Origin: Bog-756 sp963699345
GTDB lineage: Bacteria; Actinomycetota; Acidimicrobiia; Acidimicrobiales; RAAP-2
Direction of reading: 5' to 3'
DNA length: 64,000 bases
Assembly: GCA_963699345.1 (NCBI GenBank)
Contig: CAVOTL010000005.1
Span: 930,001 to 994,000 of the forward strand
This document shows positions 54,901 to 64,000 of this stretch, piece by piece. A program made the position numbers and the translations under genes. The notes under the pieces are model-generated. The model made no database searches. It was not told where the DNA came from and saw only the letters and a program-made list of their open reading frames with translations. The first letter of the stretch is position 1. Each line of letters starts with the position of its first letter.

Positions 54901-57900
54901 TTGCCGTCGGGGTCATACGCGCTCGAGGTGGTGTGCGCACTGGCACCGCTCGGGCCCACCGATGTGTCGAGCACACGACCGTCGGCGTCGTAGGTGTAGC
55001 TGGTCGTCACGGTCGGATCGCTCGCCGGGTCGTTCGACTCGACCTCCGTCTGGAGCACCTGTCCGGCCGGGTTGTAGGACGTGAGCGTGATCCCACCGAG
55101 GGGGTTGGTCTCCTGGACCAGGCGACCGTCGGAGTCGAACTGGTCCAGCGTGACGCCGGGATAGGGATCGTTCCCCGGGGTCGGTGTGGTGAATCCCGGA
55201 GCGGGGCACCTCCGGCCGGCCGCGTAGTTCGACGGCGTGACCGTGCAGTACTGGTTGCCGGCCCCGTCGAAGGCGTAGAGACTGGTCCCCCCGGTCGGGC
55301 TCACCGTGGCGATCACTCGACCCTGGTCGTCATAGTCGGTATAGGTGTATCCCGTCGTGCCGGTCGGCAACGTCGACGGCTCGCTCACGGGACAGGTGAA
55401 TCCGTTCGCATAGTTGTAGGCGTCGACTTCACACCATTTCCGGCCAGCTCCGTCGTAGGCGTTCTCGGTGGTCGCGGAGTACGAGCCCGTGGTGTCCGAG
55501 ACCGTCTCGGTCAGGACGTCACCCTGGGCGTCGTAGGTGTCCGTGGTTATCTTTCCGTCCGGGTCCGTCGTCTGGGTGGGCAGTCCCGGATTGTCGGCCG
55601 ACTCGTAGGAGTACAGCGTCGTCCCGCCGTCGGGGTTCGTCGAACTCGTGACATCGCCGGTCGCGTCGAACACCTGGGTGGCGACATTGGCCTCGGTGTC
55701 GCCATAGGCGGGGCAGGCGACCGTGTGGTCGGTTGCGTAGAGGACGGCGTACTCGACCGGATCGATCGTGCAGTACCGGAGGTTGTCCGGAGCCACCACG
55801 CCGTTCGCCGTCGCCCCCCCGGACGTGTACCCGTAGAGCGTGGTGTTCCCCAGCGGATCCGTCGTGGAGATGAGGTTGTCCGACGGGTCGTAGATGTCGA
55901 GGGTGTACCCGATCTTGACCCCGGGGGCGGGAATCGCCGTGACCTGGGCCGCCGGACACCGGACACCGTTGGCGTAGTCGGCGGCGTCGACGGCGCACCA
56001 AGGAAGGTTGGACGCCGTGTAGTTCGTCTCCGTCGTGTTGCCGACACCATCGGTCTGCAGCACCAGGTTGGCCGTCTGCGACGGTGGCACCGTCTGCGAA
56101 GCACCGGCCAGCGGATCCGCGTAGTTGGAGTAGACGTCGGTGGTCACCGCACCCGAGCTGGAGATCGAGTTCAGCGGCAGCAGGGTCGTCGGATCGGGAT
56201 TGGTGTAGGTCGTGACGCCGGACGGGCTCGTCTTCTGGACTTCGACTCCGTTCGAGAACACGTACGTCGTGGCGCGGCCCGGTTCGTCGGGCCCATCGGG
56301 ATAGTCCGTCACGGTGGTCTGCGTTCCGTCGAGCACGGTCGAATTCGCGGCGTAGTCGAACTTCTCCACCTGGGGATCCTGGGAGGGCGAGATGACCTGC
56401 TCAGTCAGCTGTCCGGCACTGTAGGTGTTGACGACCTCGCCGGCCGAGGGCGGCGAAACCGTCGCCAGGTCGAAGTTGTAGGGACTCGCCGACGGATCGT
56501 GTCGTAGGTGTATCCCGTCGTCGCCGATCCCGGGTCGGTCACCGAGCACAGCTCCTGTTGGGAGTCCGGCTCCGACGGGCAGCCGGCGCCGCCGTAGGCG
56601 AAGGTCGCCGTCTGGGCCGGAGCGGCCGCATCGAAGACCGAGTTGAGCTGGCTGCCGGCGAAGTCCTCGACGAGCGTCGCCACGGGGTTGGACTGACCGG
56701 CCGGGACCGATGACCACGCCGTGCAGGTGTCTCCGGATGGGCACGGCGTCTGCCCCGGGCCGCCCGTGTACGGCGTGGCCGACTGCTGCAACGAGTCACC
56801 TGCCGCGTCGGTGATGGACTGCAGAGCACCCGAGGCGTCGAAGGACTCCGTGGTCCGGTTCCTCTCGTCCACGAACGTCCACGGCCCGGCCAGACCCCCA
56901 TCGGACGCCCCCGACAGCGAGGCGATGATCCGGGGCGACTGGGGACACCACACGTTGGCGCTTGCGTCCGAGGGACACCAGGTCGCCCCTCCGGATCCCA
57001 CCGGTTCCGGTGTTCCTGCGGCGTAGTAGTTGAAATCGAGCTGTGAGCCGTTGGCCTGCGTCACTGTCGCCGTACCGCCGGACTCGGACACGGACATGTC
57101 GAGGTCGTCCGACCAGCCGTAGCCGATGGGGCCCGGAGACGCACCAGATGCCACCTCCTCCTGGGCGGCCAGTGCGTCATAGGTCCGGGAGAACGTGACG
57201 GGCACTCCGGCCGCCGCGATCTTGAGGTCCGTCGTCGTATCGAAGTAGTCACCGTCGGCGAGGTTGACGGGATCGCCCGTGGAACACGTGCAGCTCGTGT
57301 CCGCTCCCCCGCCGCCACCCTGCAGATCGACCACGGGATCGCCACCGTCGGGGATCACCCCGTAGGGGGGCGCATTGCTACCTGCGCCGTACAGTGAGAT
57401 CGGGCTGTAGGTGCTCGATCCGTTCCCGACGTCGCCGACCAGCACGCAGCCGGAACCCGGTACACACGACACTCCGCCGAGGGTGCCGTACGCATCCCCG
57501 AACTGGTATCCGGGCTGGCTCGGCACGTTCCCGACCTGCCAACCGGTTCCCGTGAGCACGTAGCCCAGCAGCTCCCCGTCGATGTTCTGTCCCACGGCCC
57601 AACAGTCGGACGACGAGAGGCAGGAGACGCTCTCCAGTTCACTGTCATTGAAGCCGAGCGGACCGCCGGTGTCGGGGGTGGCCACCTGATTCCACGACGA
57701 ACCGTTCCAGTTCAACACCAGCGTCGGGTCGAGCTCGATGTCTCCATAGCTCCCGACGGCCCAGCAGTCGGACACGCTCAAACAGGTCACCGAATTCAGA
57801 GACTCGTAGACCCCGGGAAATCGGCTCGGATTGAGGACGCTCGGGATGGGAGCCGGCGAGATCGTCCATGCCGTCCCGTCCCAATGATCCAGGAACGCCA

Positions 57901-58555
57901 GATCGTTGTGGAACTGGAAACCGCCGTTCGCCTGGTAACCGCCCACAGCCCAGCAATCGGTGGCCGACGTACAGGAGATGCCGTAGAGATCGAGGTCGTT
58001 CGCTCCGGCGAGGAGGGGAGCGGAACTGCCCACGGATACTTCAGTCCACTCCGCTCCGTCCCAGTCGGCCGCGATCGCAACCTGATAATTCGGGGCTCCC
58101 GAGTTGTACTCCCCCACCGCCCAACAATCGTTCGCCCCGACGCAGGTCACGCCGTTGAACTGACCCTCGTAGCCCGCTGACATTCCGGTGTCGGTGAGTG
58201 AAGATCCGTCCCACTGTTCGACCGTGCTCCCGACCACCCAGCAGTCGGAACCGGAGACGCAGTAGACGGCTTTGCCTGCGAACGTCGACACGAGACTCCA
58301 GGTCGAACCGTTCCAGAGCTGCGTGCCTGCGGTCCCGGTGGCCAGGCAGTCGGAGTACGTCGCGCAACTCACGGCGCCGAGGGTCCCCGGGCCGGGTGCC
58401 GTCTGGACGTTCCAGGATGTGAGGGGTGTCGCCTCGGCCGGGGCGCTCTTGCCGACGACCGCCGGCAGCACCGTAAGGATGCCGATGATCAGGAGCAGCA
58501 CCGCGCCCTTCACGGCTAGGCCCTTCATGGACTGACGCCTGCGCTGCTGGTGCAT
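51313..58555 (-). CDS. secreted RHS/YD-repeat polymorphic-toxin-like protein (about 2414 residues), two frameshifts
   Basis: One protein spans three frames, joined at about 56510 (TGYTYDT to DPSASPYNFDL) and about 53860 (ANGE to DRSNPSGTSSTQFAYDAANE), each missing one base. In order: signal segment AVLLLIIGILTVLPAVVG; a roughly 400-residue propeller-like region with SCxSxSDCWAVG repeats; a DUF6531-like DPVNLADGDYFDTTTDLKI (57215-57290); dozens of YD repeats; an inserted set of SCPSxxFCVAVD propeller-like repeats (52370-53215); the RHS core end MRARWYDTQTGNFTTWDPAF and DPSGQ (51919-51933); and a roughly 201-residue tip (51316-51918) of no recognised family. The tip is about 47-52% GC against about 72% in the core. 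RHS shells enclose a toxin that the core end releases. ATG 58555 starts it; ATG 58528 is possible. Confidence 0.82.
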
Positions 58556-58943
58556 GGAACCCACTCGCCACCTCTCAGAACATGCAGGCATGTCAGCCGA
58601 TGCCAGGAGAGGGTCTTCGGACCATGTCCACACCATCGGTCGGGCCGCCTGCAGGACGGGTCTGCAATGCGTCACAGTTGACGATCGAATCGGTCCTGTC
58701 AACCGGAACATCCGAGAGGTCACGTCACACCGCTAGGTCGACCGTTCCCACGACCCCGATGTCACCGGGACGGGGTCGGTGGGATACTCGGACCGTGCGT
58801 ACCCGACGGCCAGGCACCCGTTCGTTCCCGTCCACCGGATTTCCGGCGCGGCGGCACCGTCGACGGGCCGCCGGCCGTCGTGGCGCGTCGGGCCGACCGA
58901 CCGGAGCCACCATTGCCGGACACGGCCACCGCGCGGGGCTCGC
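58556..58943. other. intergenic region upstream of the RHS gene and SnoaL-like gene
   Basis: No convincing gene is present. On the minus strand a TTGACA hexamer (58702-58697) stands in an inverted repeat GTTGAC...GTCAAC, a possible -35 or regulator site for the RHS gene. The matching -10 is weak. Confidence 0.35.
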
Positions 58944-59390
58944 ATGACCCGGTACGTCGATGCCGGCTCCAACTTCGGCGCCGACGGGCCGTTCTTCCAC
59001 ATCATCCGGGAAGGCCTCCGTGGTCTGGTCGACGGTGACGACTTCTTCGACCTCCTGGCCGACGACGTCATCTTCGAATACGTCATCTCGGTCCCCGGGT
59101 ACCCCCGACGGGTCGAGGGCCGCCAGAACGTCATCGACCTCTATGCCGACTACGACAGCTACATGACGGTACGCCGCGCCGACAGCCTCCAGGTCTACCG
59201 CGACCCTGCGGCGTCGGTCGTCGTCCTCGAGTACGAGGTGCACGGCGAATCGGCGCAGACCGGGCGCCCCTACGACAACCGGTTCGTGTCCATCGTCACG
59301 ATCCGGGACGGCAAGGTGGCACGGTGGCGGGACTACCTCGACCCGATCGCGGTGTTCGACGCCGCCGGTTGGCCGACGGACCCCGGGTAG
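58944..59390 (+). CDS. SnoaL/NTF2-like protein
   Basis: The 148-residue product fits the NTF2-like cone fold: a helix-rich start (FFHIIREGLRGLVDGDDFFDLL), DDVIFEYVISVPGYPRRVEGRQ and long strands ending FVSIVTIRDGKVARWRDYLDP. Such proteins act as isomerases, dehydratases or ligand binders; catalytic residues are not identifiable. ATG 58944 is the likely start, without a clear ribosome site. Confidence 0.82.
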   Translation: MTRYVDAGSNFGADGPFFHIIREGLRGLVDGDDFFDLLADDVIFEYVISVPGYPRRVEGRQNVIDLYADYDSYMTVRRADSLQVYRDPAASVVVLEYEVHGESAQTGRPYDNRFVSIVTIRDGKVARWRDYLDPIAVFDAAGWPTDPG

Positions 59391-59442
59391 GCCGCGATCC
59401 CGGCCCGGGTCGTCGGGGACACGGAGGGCTCCGGCAACGACC

Positions 59443-59928
59443 TCAGGTTCCCGTTGACCGTGCGGCGCGGGTCGTCGACTCCTCCGTCGCGGAGGGACCC
59501 GACAGCTTCTCCACCGCCGCCGCGATCCTCCGGGCCCGGGTCTCGGGCTTCTTGGCGGTCTCGATGGCCCGGACGTGCTCGCGCCGGTGGCTGTAGGACA
59601 GCCGGTCGTAGGCGGCCCGCGCCGCCGGCATGGCATCGAGGGCCTCGGTCAGATCCGGCGGCTCGACCACCACGCGGGGCTCGGCGTCCAGCACCACGTC
59701 GACCTCGACCACGTCCCCGGTGCACACCCCGGCTGCCTTCCGGTTGGCCGTGCTCAGTCCGAGCAGGTGGCGGCCCCGCATGATGGCGACCCGGCTCTTC
59801 CACGAATGCCCGTTGACGGTGATCGTCACCGGCGGCCGTTTGCCCCCACCGAGCGCCTCGACCACCTCCGGCGGCACCTCGAGGCCCCGCATCGGCTCCG
59901 TCGGCTCGACCTCGGCCCGAAACTTCAT
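59443..59928 (-). CDS. YdeI/OmpD-associated-like protein with DUF1905 domain
   Basis: The 161-residue protein has a DUF1905 beta-barrel (MKFRAEVEP, GLEVPPEVVEALGGGKRPPV then TITVNGHSWKSRVAIMRGRHL) followed by the YdeI-type helical tail, PDLTEALDAMPAARAAYDRL, SYSHRREHVRAIETAKKPETR and RARRIAAAVEKL. The function is unknown; YdeI has been linked to stress or bacteriocin protection. ATG 59928 follows GAGGAGCCGATC, a good ribosome site. Confidence 0.88.
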   Translation of the reverse strand: MKFRAEVEPTEPMRGLEVPPEVVEALGGGKRPPVTITVNGHSWKSRVAIMRGRHLLGLSTANRKAAGVCTGDVVEVDVVLDAEPRVVVEPPDLTEALDAMPAARAAYDRLSYSHRREHVRAIETAKKPETRARRIAAAVEKLSGPSATEESTTRAARSTGT

Positions 59929-60114
59929 GATCGGCTCCTCCACGCGGCATCCGGGAAGTTCGCCACCGATGGTAGAGGGTGGCCCGCACACCGCCTGTCT
60001 CCTCCGTGACCACCAGGCTCCGCGGCCGGGGTGCGCCGGTCCGCCCGGCGGCCCGGACGACCGTCATCCGGCGGGACGTCGGCCGTAGGATCGCCGGCGG
60101 AGGTTCCGATCACG

Positions 60115-60357
60115 ATGGACGAACCGGTGGAAGCCCTGATCCTCGACCTGCTCGACTGGCTCGATGCGGGACCGCGTCCGTATGCCGAGGTCATGGACGC
60201 GTGGCGCACCTCGTGCCCACGGCTCCCGGTGTGGGAGGAGGCCAACCGCCGGGGCTTCCTCGACCGCCGACCGACGGGGGCCGACGGCGCCGTCGTCGCC
60301 ATCTCCCCGGCGGGTCGGGCCCACCTCCGCCGCCACCGGTCGGTGTCGGCCGTCTGA
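60115..60357 (+). CDS. small conserved hypothetical protein
   Basis: The 80-residue protein reads as one winged-helix-sized unit: VEALILDLLDWLDAGPRPYA, EVMDAWRTSCPRLPVWEEAN then RRGFLDRR and VVAISPAGRAHLRRH. The WRTSCPRLPVWE block recurs in short conserved proteins of several bacterial groups, from memory, with no known function. ATG 60115 follows GGAGGTTCCGATCACG, with its ribosome site near the optimum. Confidence 0.72.
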   Translation: MDEPVEALILDLLDWLDAGPRPYAEVMDAWRTSCPRLPVWEEANRRGFLDRRPTGADGAVVAISPAGRAHLRRHRSVSAV

Positions 60358-60402
60358 GGACACCGTCGACGGCTCCGCGCCGCGTTCGACCGTCCGACTC
60401 CG

Positions 60403-60767
60403 TCATCCGTCGAGCCGCTCGAGGAACCAACCCGGGCCGACCACGTCCGCCCCCAGCGCCTCGACCGCGCCCGCAGTCCGCGATCGGCCGACACCAGCGT
60501 CACGTGGTCGGTGCGGTCGGCCGCCACGGCGACGAGCTCGTCGTCGCCGCTGCCCGCGGCGTGCCGGACGGTCACCTCGTCGGTGGTTCCCTCCGCCACA
60601 CCCCCTCGGGCCGCCCCCTCGAGCACGACGACCACCGGACCGGACAACCGACCCTCCGCTACCGCCGCGCTGACCCGGGTGACGAAGGCGGCAGCCGCCC
60701 CCGGGCGGTCGCGCCACCACCCCGTGGGCCGCGACCCGATCACATTGGCGGCATCGACCAGCAGCAC
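60403..60767 (-). CDS. NYN/PIN-like (YacP-type) nuclease-domain protein, frameshifted
   Basis: The product begins VLLVDAANVIGSRPTGWWRD, with the conserved aspartate and asparagine of the NYN/YacP fold, then VVVVLEGAARGG, GSGDDELVAVA and HVTLVSADRGLRAR with further acidic residues. The last part (VEALGADVVGPGWFLERL) is in the next frame and fits if one G is restored in CGCGGTCG at about 60470-60478. The joined protein has about 121 residues. Such domains cleave RNA. The start is GTG 60767, with the ribosome site unusually close. Confidence 0.78.
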
Positions 60768-60813
60768 CCTCCCAGTCTCCCCGACGACGGCCGGCCGACG
60801 GGTCGGTGAGGTG

Positions 60814-62013
60814 TCAGGCGGCGGACTTCTCCAGGATGTGGACGCCGCACGCCGAGCCGAGGCCGATGACGTGGGCCAGGCCGACCCGGGCACCGTCGAT
60901 CTGGCGGTCGCCACCTTCGCCGCGCAGGTGCTGGCAGATCTCCCACACGTTGGCGATCCCGGTCGCCGCGATCGGATGTCCCTTGGACTCGAGGCCGCCG
61001 GACACGTTGACCGGCTTGGTGCCGTCGCGCCAGGTCGCCCCCGACCGGAAGAAGTCGACCGCTCCGCCGGGCTCGCACAGCATGAGGTTGTCGTAGTGGA
61101 CGAGCTCGGCGGTGGCGAAGCAGTCGTGGAGTTCCACCAGGTCGAGGTCGTCCGGACCCACCCCGGCCTGCTCGTAGGCCTGGGCGGCGGCGTTGCGGGT
61201 GAGGGTGTTGACGTCCGGCAGCACCTGGCAGGCCTCGCCCCACGGGTCCGAGGTCAGGATCGAGGCGGTCACCTTGACGGCCCGGCGCTGCTGTTCGAGG
61301 CTCAGCGTCTTGAGCTTGGCGCCCGACACCAGCACGGCGGCGGCGGCGCCGTCGCAGTTGGCCGAGCACATCGGCCGGGTGTTGGGATAGGCGATCATGA
61401 TGTCGCCCATGATCTCCTCCAGGGTGAAGCGCTTCTGGTAGGCGGCCATGGGATTGAGCACGGAGTGGGCGTGGTTCTTCTCCGAGATCGAGGCGAACAG
61501 CTCGAACGAGGTGTCGACGCCGTGGGCGTACCCGTACTCCTGGCCGATCTGGGCGAAGACACCCGGCATCGTCTCGGTGCCCAGCCGTCCGTCGATGGGC
61601 AGCACCGCGCCGTACCGGCCGCTCGGCTCCAACACGTCGGGGTCACCCTTGATCGACCCGCCGGCCAGCAGGCCGGCGCCGGACAGCTTCTCGACGCCTA
61701 CGGCGAGGCCCATCTCGCACTCGCCGGCCTTGATGGCCATGACCACCGTGCGCAGGGCGGTGGCCCCCGTGGCGCAGGCGTTGGAGACGTTGAAGACGGG
61801 GATGCCGGTCTGGCCGATCTGCTTCTGCAGCATCTGTCCGCTGGTCTGGCCGATCAGGTTGCCGTAGGCCAGGATGCCCATGTCCCGCATGCTCGCCCCG
61901 CTGTCGGCCAGTGCGGCCAGCGTGGCCTCGGCGGCCAGCCCCACCGCATCGGTGTCCGGACGCTTGCCGAACTTGGTCATCGTGATCCCGAGGATCCATA
62001 CGTCGTCTGCCAT
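60814..62013 (-). CDS. thiolase (SCP-x type) with canonical cysteine
   Basis: The 399-residue protein is a full thiolase-fold enzyme: VWILGITMTKFGKRPDTDAV, the nucleophilic cysteine in VSNACATGATAL, HDCFATAELVHYDNL, and GGLESKGHPIAATG with the catalytic histidine. It should cleave 3-ketoacyl-CoA. ATG 62013 overlaps the stop of the DUF35 gene as TGATG. It differs from the two cysteine-less proteins at 14446-16676, so classic thiolysis is more likely here. Confidence 0.9.
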   Translation of the reverse strand: MADDVWILGITMTKFGKRPDTDAVGLAAEATLAALADSGASMRDMGILAYGNLIGQTSGQMLQKQIGQTGIPVFNVSNACATGATALRTVVMAIKAGECEMGLAVGVEKLSGAGLLAGGSIKGDPDVLEPSGRYGAVLPIDGRLGTETMPGVFAQIGQEYGYAHGVDTSFELFASISEKNHAHSVLNPMAAYQKRFTLEEIMGDIMIAYPNTRPMCSANCDGAAAAVLVSGAKLKTLSLEQQRRAVKVTASILTSDPWGEACQVLPDVNTLTRNAAAQAYEQAGVGPDDLDLVELHDCFATAELVHYDNLMLCEPGGAVDFFRSGATWRDGTKPVNVSGGLESKGHPIAATGIANVWEICQHLRGEGGDRQIDGARVGLAHVIGLGSACGVHILEKSAA

Positions 62014-62414
62014 CACGCCACCTCCAGGGGCTCGAAGCCGAATCCGATCGCCTCGCTGCCTTCCGAGTCCGTGAACACGGGGAAGGTGGTGAGGCGGACA
62101 CCCATACCGACGGTCACGTGGTCGGGGTCGGGCGGCGTGTTGACCACGTTGGCCCGCACGCTGGTGCCGTCGCAGTCCACGACCGAGGCCACGAACGGGA
62201 CGTCGATGCCCGGGGCCGCCATGGAGACGATGGTGAACGTCCGCACGACGCCCTCGGTGGCGATCGCCTTCTTGGTGAAGTCGGTGCCACTGCACGAGGC
62301 ACAGGCGTCACGGTGGTCGAAGAATCGCGCCCCGCAGGCGGTGCACTCGAAGGCCTCGAGGTGCGGGTCGTCGTCCAGCACCAGATAGTCGACCAATGGG
62401 ACTCGTTTGGGCAT
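62013..62414 (-). CDS. DUF35 OB-fold protein with zinc ribbon
   Basis: The 133-residue partner has two CxxC knuckles (FECTACGARFF and ACASCSG), a complete zinc ribbon, then the OB-fold (GVVRTFTIVSMAAPG and GMGVRLTTFPVFTD). It probably binds the coupled thiolase. ATG 62414 was preferred over GTG 62420 because GAAGGG stands five bases before it. It lies 119 bases from the TetR gene, with nothing recognisable between. Confidence 0.88.
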   Translation of the reverse strand: MPKRVPLVDYLVLDDDPHLEAFECTACGARFFDHRDACASCSGTDFTKKAIATEGVVRTFTIVSMAAPGIDVPFVASVVDCDGTSVRANVVNTPPDPDHVTVGMGVRLTTFPVFTDSEGSEAIGFGFEPLEVA

Positions 62415-62533
62415 CGTCACCCTTCAGCGCTCGGCGGTACGGGCGGTGGGCACCGGTCCCACGCCCGCGACGGTCGTCCGTCGGGACCCACTGTATGCGA
62501 CCGGCCGAAACCACGTCCCCGGTCGCCGCCGCG

Positions 62534-63226
62534 TCATCCCCCCTCGTCGGGGGTGGGGATCCGCAGGGCGTTGAGGAAGATCGTGGCCAGTTGGTCGACC
62601 CCGTCGTCGAAGTCGCACACCACCCGACCCTCGGACAGCCATTTCTCGGGGAACCGCTCGGTCATCGAGCCGAGGACGGCGGCGGCCACCTCCGGGTCCA
62701 GCCGGGCGTCGGCCAGACCGCGCACCTGGAGCTGGCGGATCGAGTCGGACACCGCCCGTCCGTAGAGCGCCCGGCGTTCCCACAGCGCGGCCCGCAACTC
62801 CGCGTCGTGTCGGCTCACCTGCTCGATGACCCCCATGATCCGCGCCTCGCGCCGGTAGGTCTCGAGGTGCTTCCGCATGGCCACCCGGATGCGCTCGTAG
62901 GGCGGGGCGGTCGAGCCGGGGGCCAGGATCACCTCGCCGACCGGCGATCCGAGCTCGTCCTCGACCGCCAGCGCCACCTCCCGGAACACCTCTTCCTTGG
63001 AGTCGAAGTAGGTGTAGAAGGAGCCGTGGGAGAGGCCCGCCCGCTCGGCGATGTCGGAGATCCGGGCCTCCAGGAAACCGTCCTCCTCGAAGATCTCCTT
63101 GGCCGCCGCCAGCAGGCGGGCGCGGGTCATCCGCCCCTTGCGGGACAGGGCGCGCACCGGCACGACCGGATCGGGGTCGAGGACCCCGGTGCGGGGCGGG
63201 GGTGCCGCCTGGGTCAGATCGGTCAT
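62534..63226 (-). CDS. TetR/AcrR family transcriptional regulator
   Basis: The 230-residue protein has a TetR HTH (MTRARLLAAAKEIFEEDGFL, then ARISDIAERAGLSHGSFYTYF) after an unusual 30-residue Pro-rich N-terminal extension, and a ligand-binding domain with YRREARIMGVIEQVSRHDAEL. It sits upstream of the DUF35/thiolase pair on the same strand, so it may control acyl-CoA genes. The ligand is unknown. Confidence 0.9.
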   Translation of the reverse strand: MTDLTQAAPPPRTGVLDPDPVVPVRALSRKGRMTRARLLAAAKEIFEEDGFLEARISDIAERAGLSHGSFYTYFDSKEEVFREVALAVEDELGSPVGEVILAPGSTAPPYERIRVAMRKHLETYRREARIMGVIEQVSRHDAELRAALWERRALYGRAVSDSIRQLQVRGLADARLDPEVAAAVLGSMTERFPEKWLSEGRVVCDFDDGVDQLATIFLNALRIPTPDEGG

Positions 63227-63260
63227 CGGCGTCGGGCTCCCTCGGACGGTGCCGTCACCG

Positions 63261-63294
63261 GCTCACCGGGCCGGGCGGGCCGGGCCCGGTGAGC
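63261..63294. terminator. 12-bp hairpin downstream of the amidohydrolase gene
   Basis: GCTCACCGGGCC (63261-63272) and GGCCCGGTGAGC (63283-63294) form a perfect 12-bp stem with a 10-base loop, about 25 bases after the amidohydrolase stop and ahead of the TetR start. There is no T-run, but its length and place suggest termination. Confidence 0.55.
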
Positions 63295-63319
63295 GGTGGT
63301 CGGGCGATCCGGTCCGGGC

Positions 63320-64000
63320 TCAGGCCACGGCCGGCAGTTTCAGTGCCTCGGCGAGGTTGCCGCCCATCACCCGGCGGACGTCCTCGTCGGACAGGCTGTC
63401 GAGCTCCTTGGCGTAGGAGACCGGGTCGGCCAGGCCCTCGGGATGCGGGTAGTCCGAGCCGAAGACGACGTGGTCGGTGCCGATGGCCTTGATGAGGCCG
63501 AGTGGGTTCTCCTCGAAGAACGGGTGGATCCAGATGTTGCGTCGCACCACCTCCACCGGGTCCTCGGAGTACATCTTCGGCTGCTTGGCGTAGGACCGGC
63601 CCAGCGCATCGAGGAGCGGCAGCACCCAGCCCGAGCCGTTCTCCACGGGCAGGAGGCGCAGCTTCGGGAACCGCGAGAGCATGCCGTGGGTCACGGCCGA
63701 GCACATGGCGTCGAAGATGCCGCGGTTCATGAGGTGCTGCACATCGAGGAAGGCGTTGGAGTCGGCGAAGGGGAGGAGCTCGTCGTAGTGGCCGTTCCAC
63801 TGGTTGAAGTACCGGGTCAGTCCGTCGTCCGAGGCGTGCATGCCCACGGTGATGTCGTACTCCTGCACCTTGGCCCAGAACGGGTCGAACTCGGGCAGCG
63901 CGAACGAACGGAAGCCCCGCAGGCTCGGCACGGGGGCCGGTCGGATCAGGATGATCTTGGCGCCCCGCTCGACGATCCAGTCGAGCTCCTTGATCGCCTC
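63320..64000 (-). CDS. amidohydrolase (PF04909-like, metal-dependent TIM barrel), 5' end cut by window
   Basis: The 226 visible residues form the C-terminal part of an amidohydrolase_2 protein: GMHASDDGLTRYFNQW, AVTHGMLSRFPKLRLLPVENG, then HPFFEENPLGLIKAIGTDHVVF with GSDYPHPEGL holding the catalytic aspartate, and GGNLAEALKLP at the end. Family members decarboxylate or hydrolyse carboxylic or aromatic substrates. The N-terminal metal ligands lie beyond 64000. It shares strand with the TetR gene but is separated by a strong hairpin. Confidence 0.88.
   Translation of the reverse strand, partial: EAIKELDWIVERGAKIILIRPAPVPSLRGFRSFALPEFDPFWAKVQEYDITVGMHASDDGLTRYFNQWNGHYDELLPFADSNAFLDVQHLMNRGIFDAMCSAVTHGMLSRFPKLRLLPVENGSGWVLPLLDALGRSYAKQPKMYSEDPVEVVRRNIWIHPFFEENPLGLIKAIGTDHVVFGSDYPHPEGLADPVSYAKELDSLSDEDVRRVMGGNLAEALKLPAVA

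Noticed and set aside
3030..60500. Programmed ribosomal frameshifting in the ten split genes
   Set aside because: Sites share no slippery sequence or following structure and lie in unrelated families; indels explain them better.
1..64000. CRISPR array
   Set aside because: No regularly spaced direct repeats of 24-40 bases with unique spacers and no cas genes were seen.

Overview
The window is a high-GC (hand-counted lines give about 70% G+C) actinobacterial chromosome segment. The mix of mycobacterium-like steroid and acyl-CoA genes, DUF2510 domains, a small CxxxxC...CxxH zinc-finger protein, DUF2277, secreted YD-repeat and propeller proteins, and frequent GTG starts with TGATG/GTGA gene overlaps fits an environmental member of the Actinomycetota, most likely an Acidimicrobiia-type lineage. 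That taxonomic call is inference.

Layout. 1-2363 (minus): ferredoxin, gltX and a DUF218 protein. 2453-4053: a phosphoesterase lipoprotein and DUF2277. 4074-6884: a large LuxR regulator. 7337-12475: a 1708-residue secreted propeller/fibronectin protein, tail to tail with an ABC-F ATPase (to 14178). 14446-17637: a translationally coupled operon of two DUF35 OB-fold proteins and two thiolase-fold proteins without the usual nucleophilic cysteine, behind a KstR-like operator. 17780-26652: sulfatase, CPA2 antiporter, AAC(3)-like protein, low-molecular-weight phosphatase, two flavin/F420 split-barrel proteins, a PrsW-type protease, an SDR and a DapB-like reductase. 26660-33263: TfoX, ABC exporter, TrmO, MFS, SDR, and an FTR1 iron permease behind an IdeR/DtxR-type box. 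33365-35853: a nitrobindin-like protein, then a predicted c-di-GMP-I riboswitch and its secreted beta-helix target. 35904-46698: acyl-CoA/hotdog genes, GH13 glucosidase, XRE regulator, aminotransferase, peptidase E, methyltransferases. 46932-58555: an accessory surface region with a pentapeptide-repeat protein, an IS481 element abutting tRNA-Arg(CCT), a low-GC immunity-like lipoprotein, and a roughly 2414-residue RHS/YD-repeat protein with a low-GC C-terminal tip. 58944-64000: SnoaL-like, YdeI-like, NYN, thiolase/DUF35, TetR and amidohydrolase genes.

Three stretches stand out. (1) The c-di-GMP-I aptamer at about 34207-34290 is followed by a perfect 7-bp hairpin that masks the ribosome binding site of the secreted beta-helix gene. 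(2) The RHS toxin tip and the overlapping lipoprotein gene fall from about 70% to 42-52% GC exactly at the end of the RHS core. (3) A 24-25 bp copy of the 3' end of tRNA-Arg and its flank sits on the far side of the IS481 element.

One caution applies throughout. Ten genes contain eleven single-base-type frameshifts, each with coding sequence intact on both sides. So many in one window points to assembly indels rather than decay, so I annotate these genes across the shift and mark the site.
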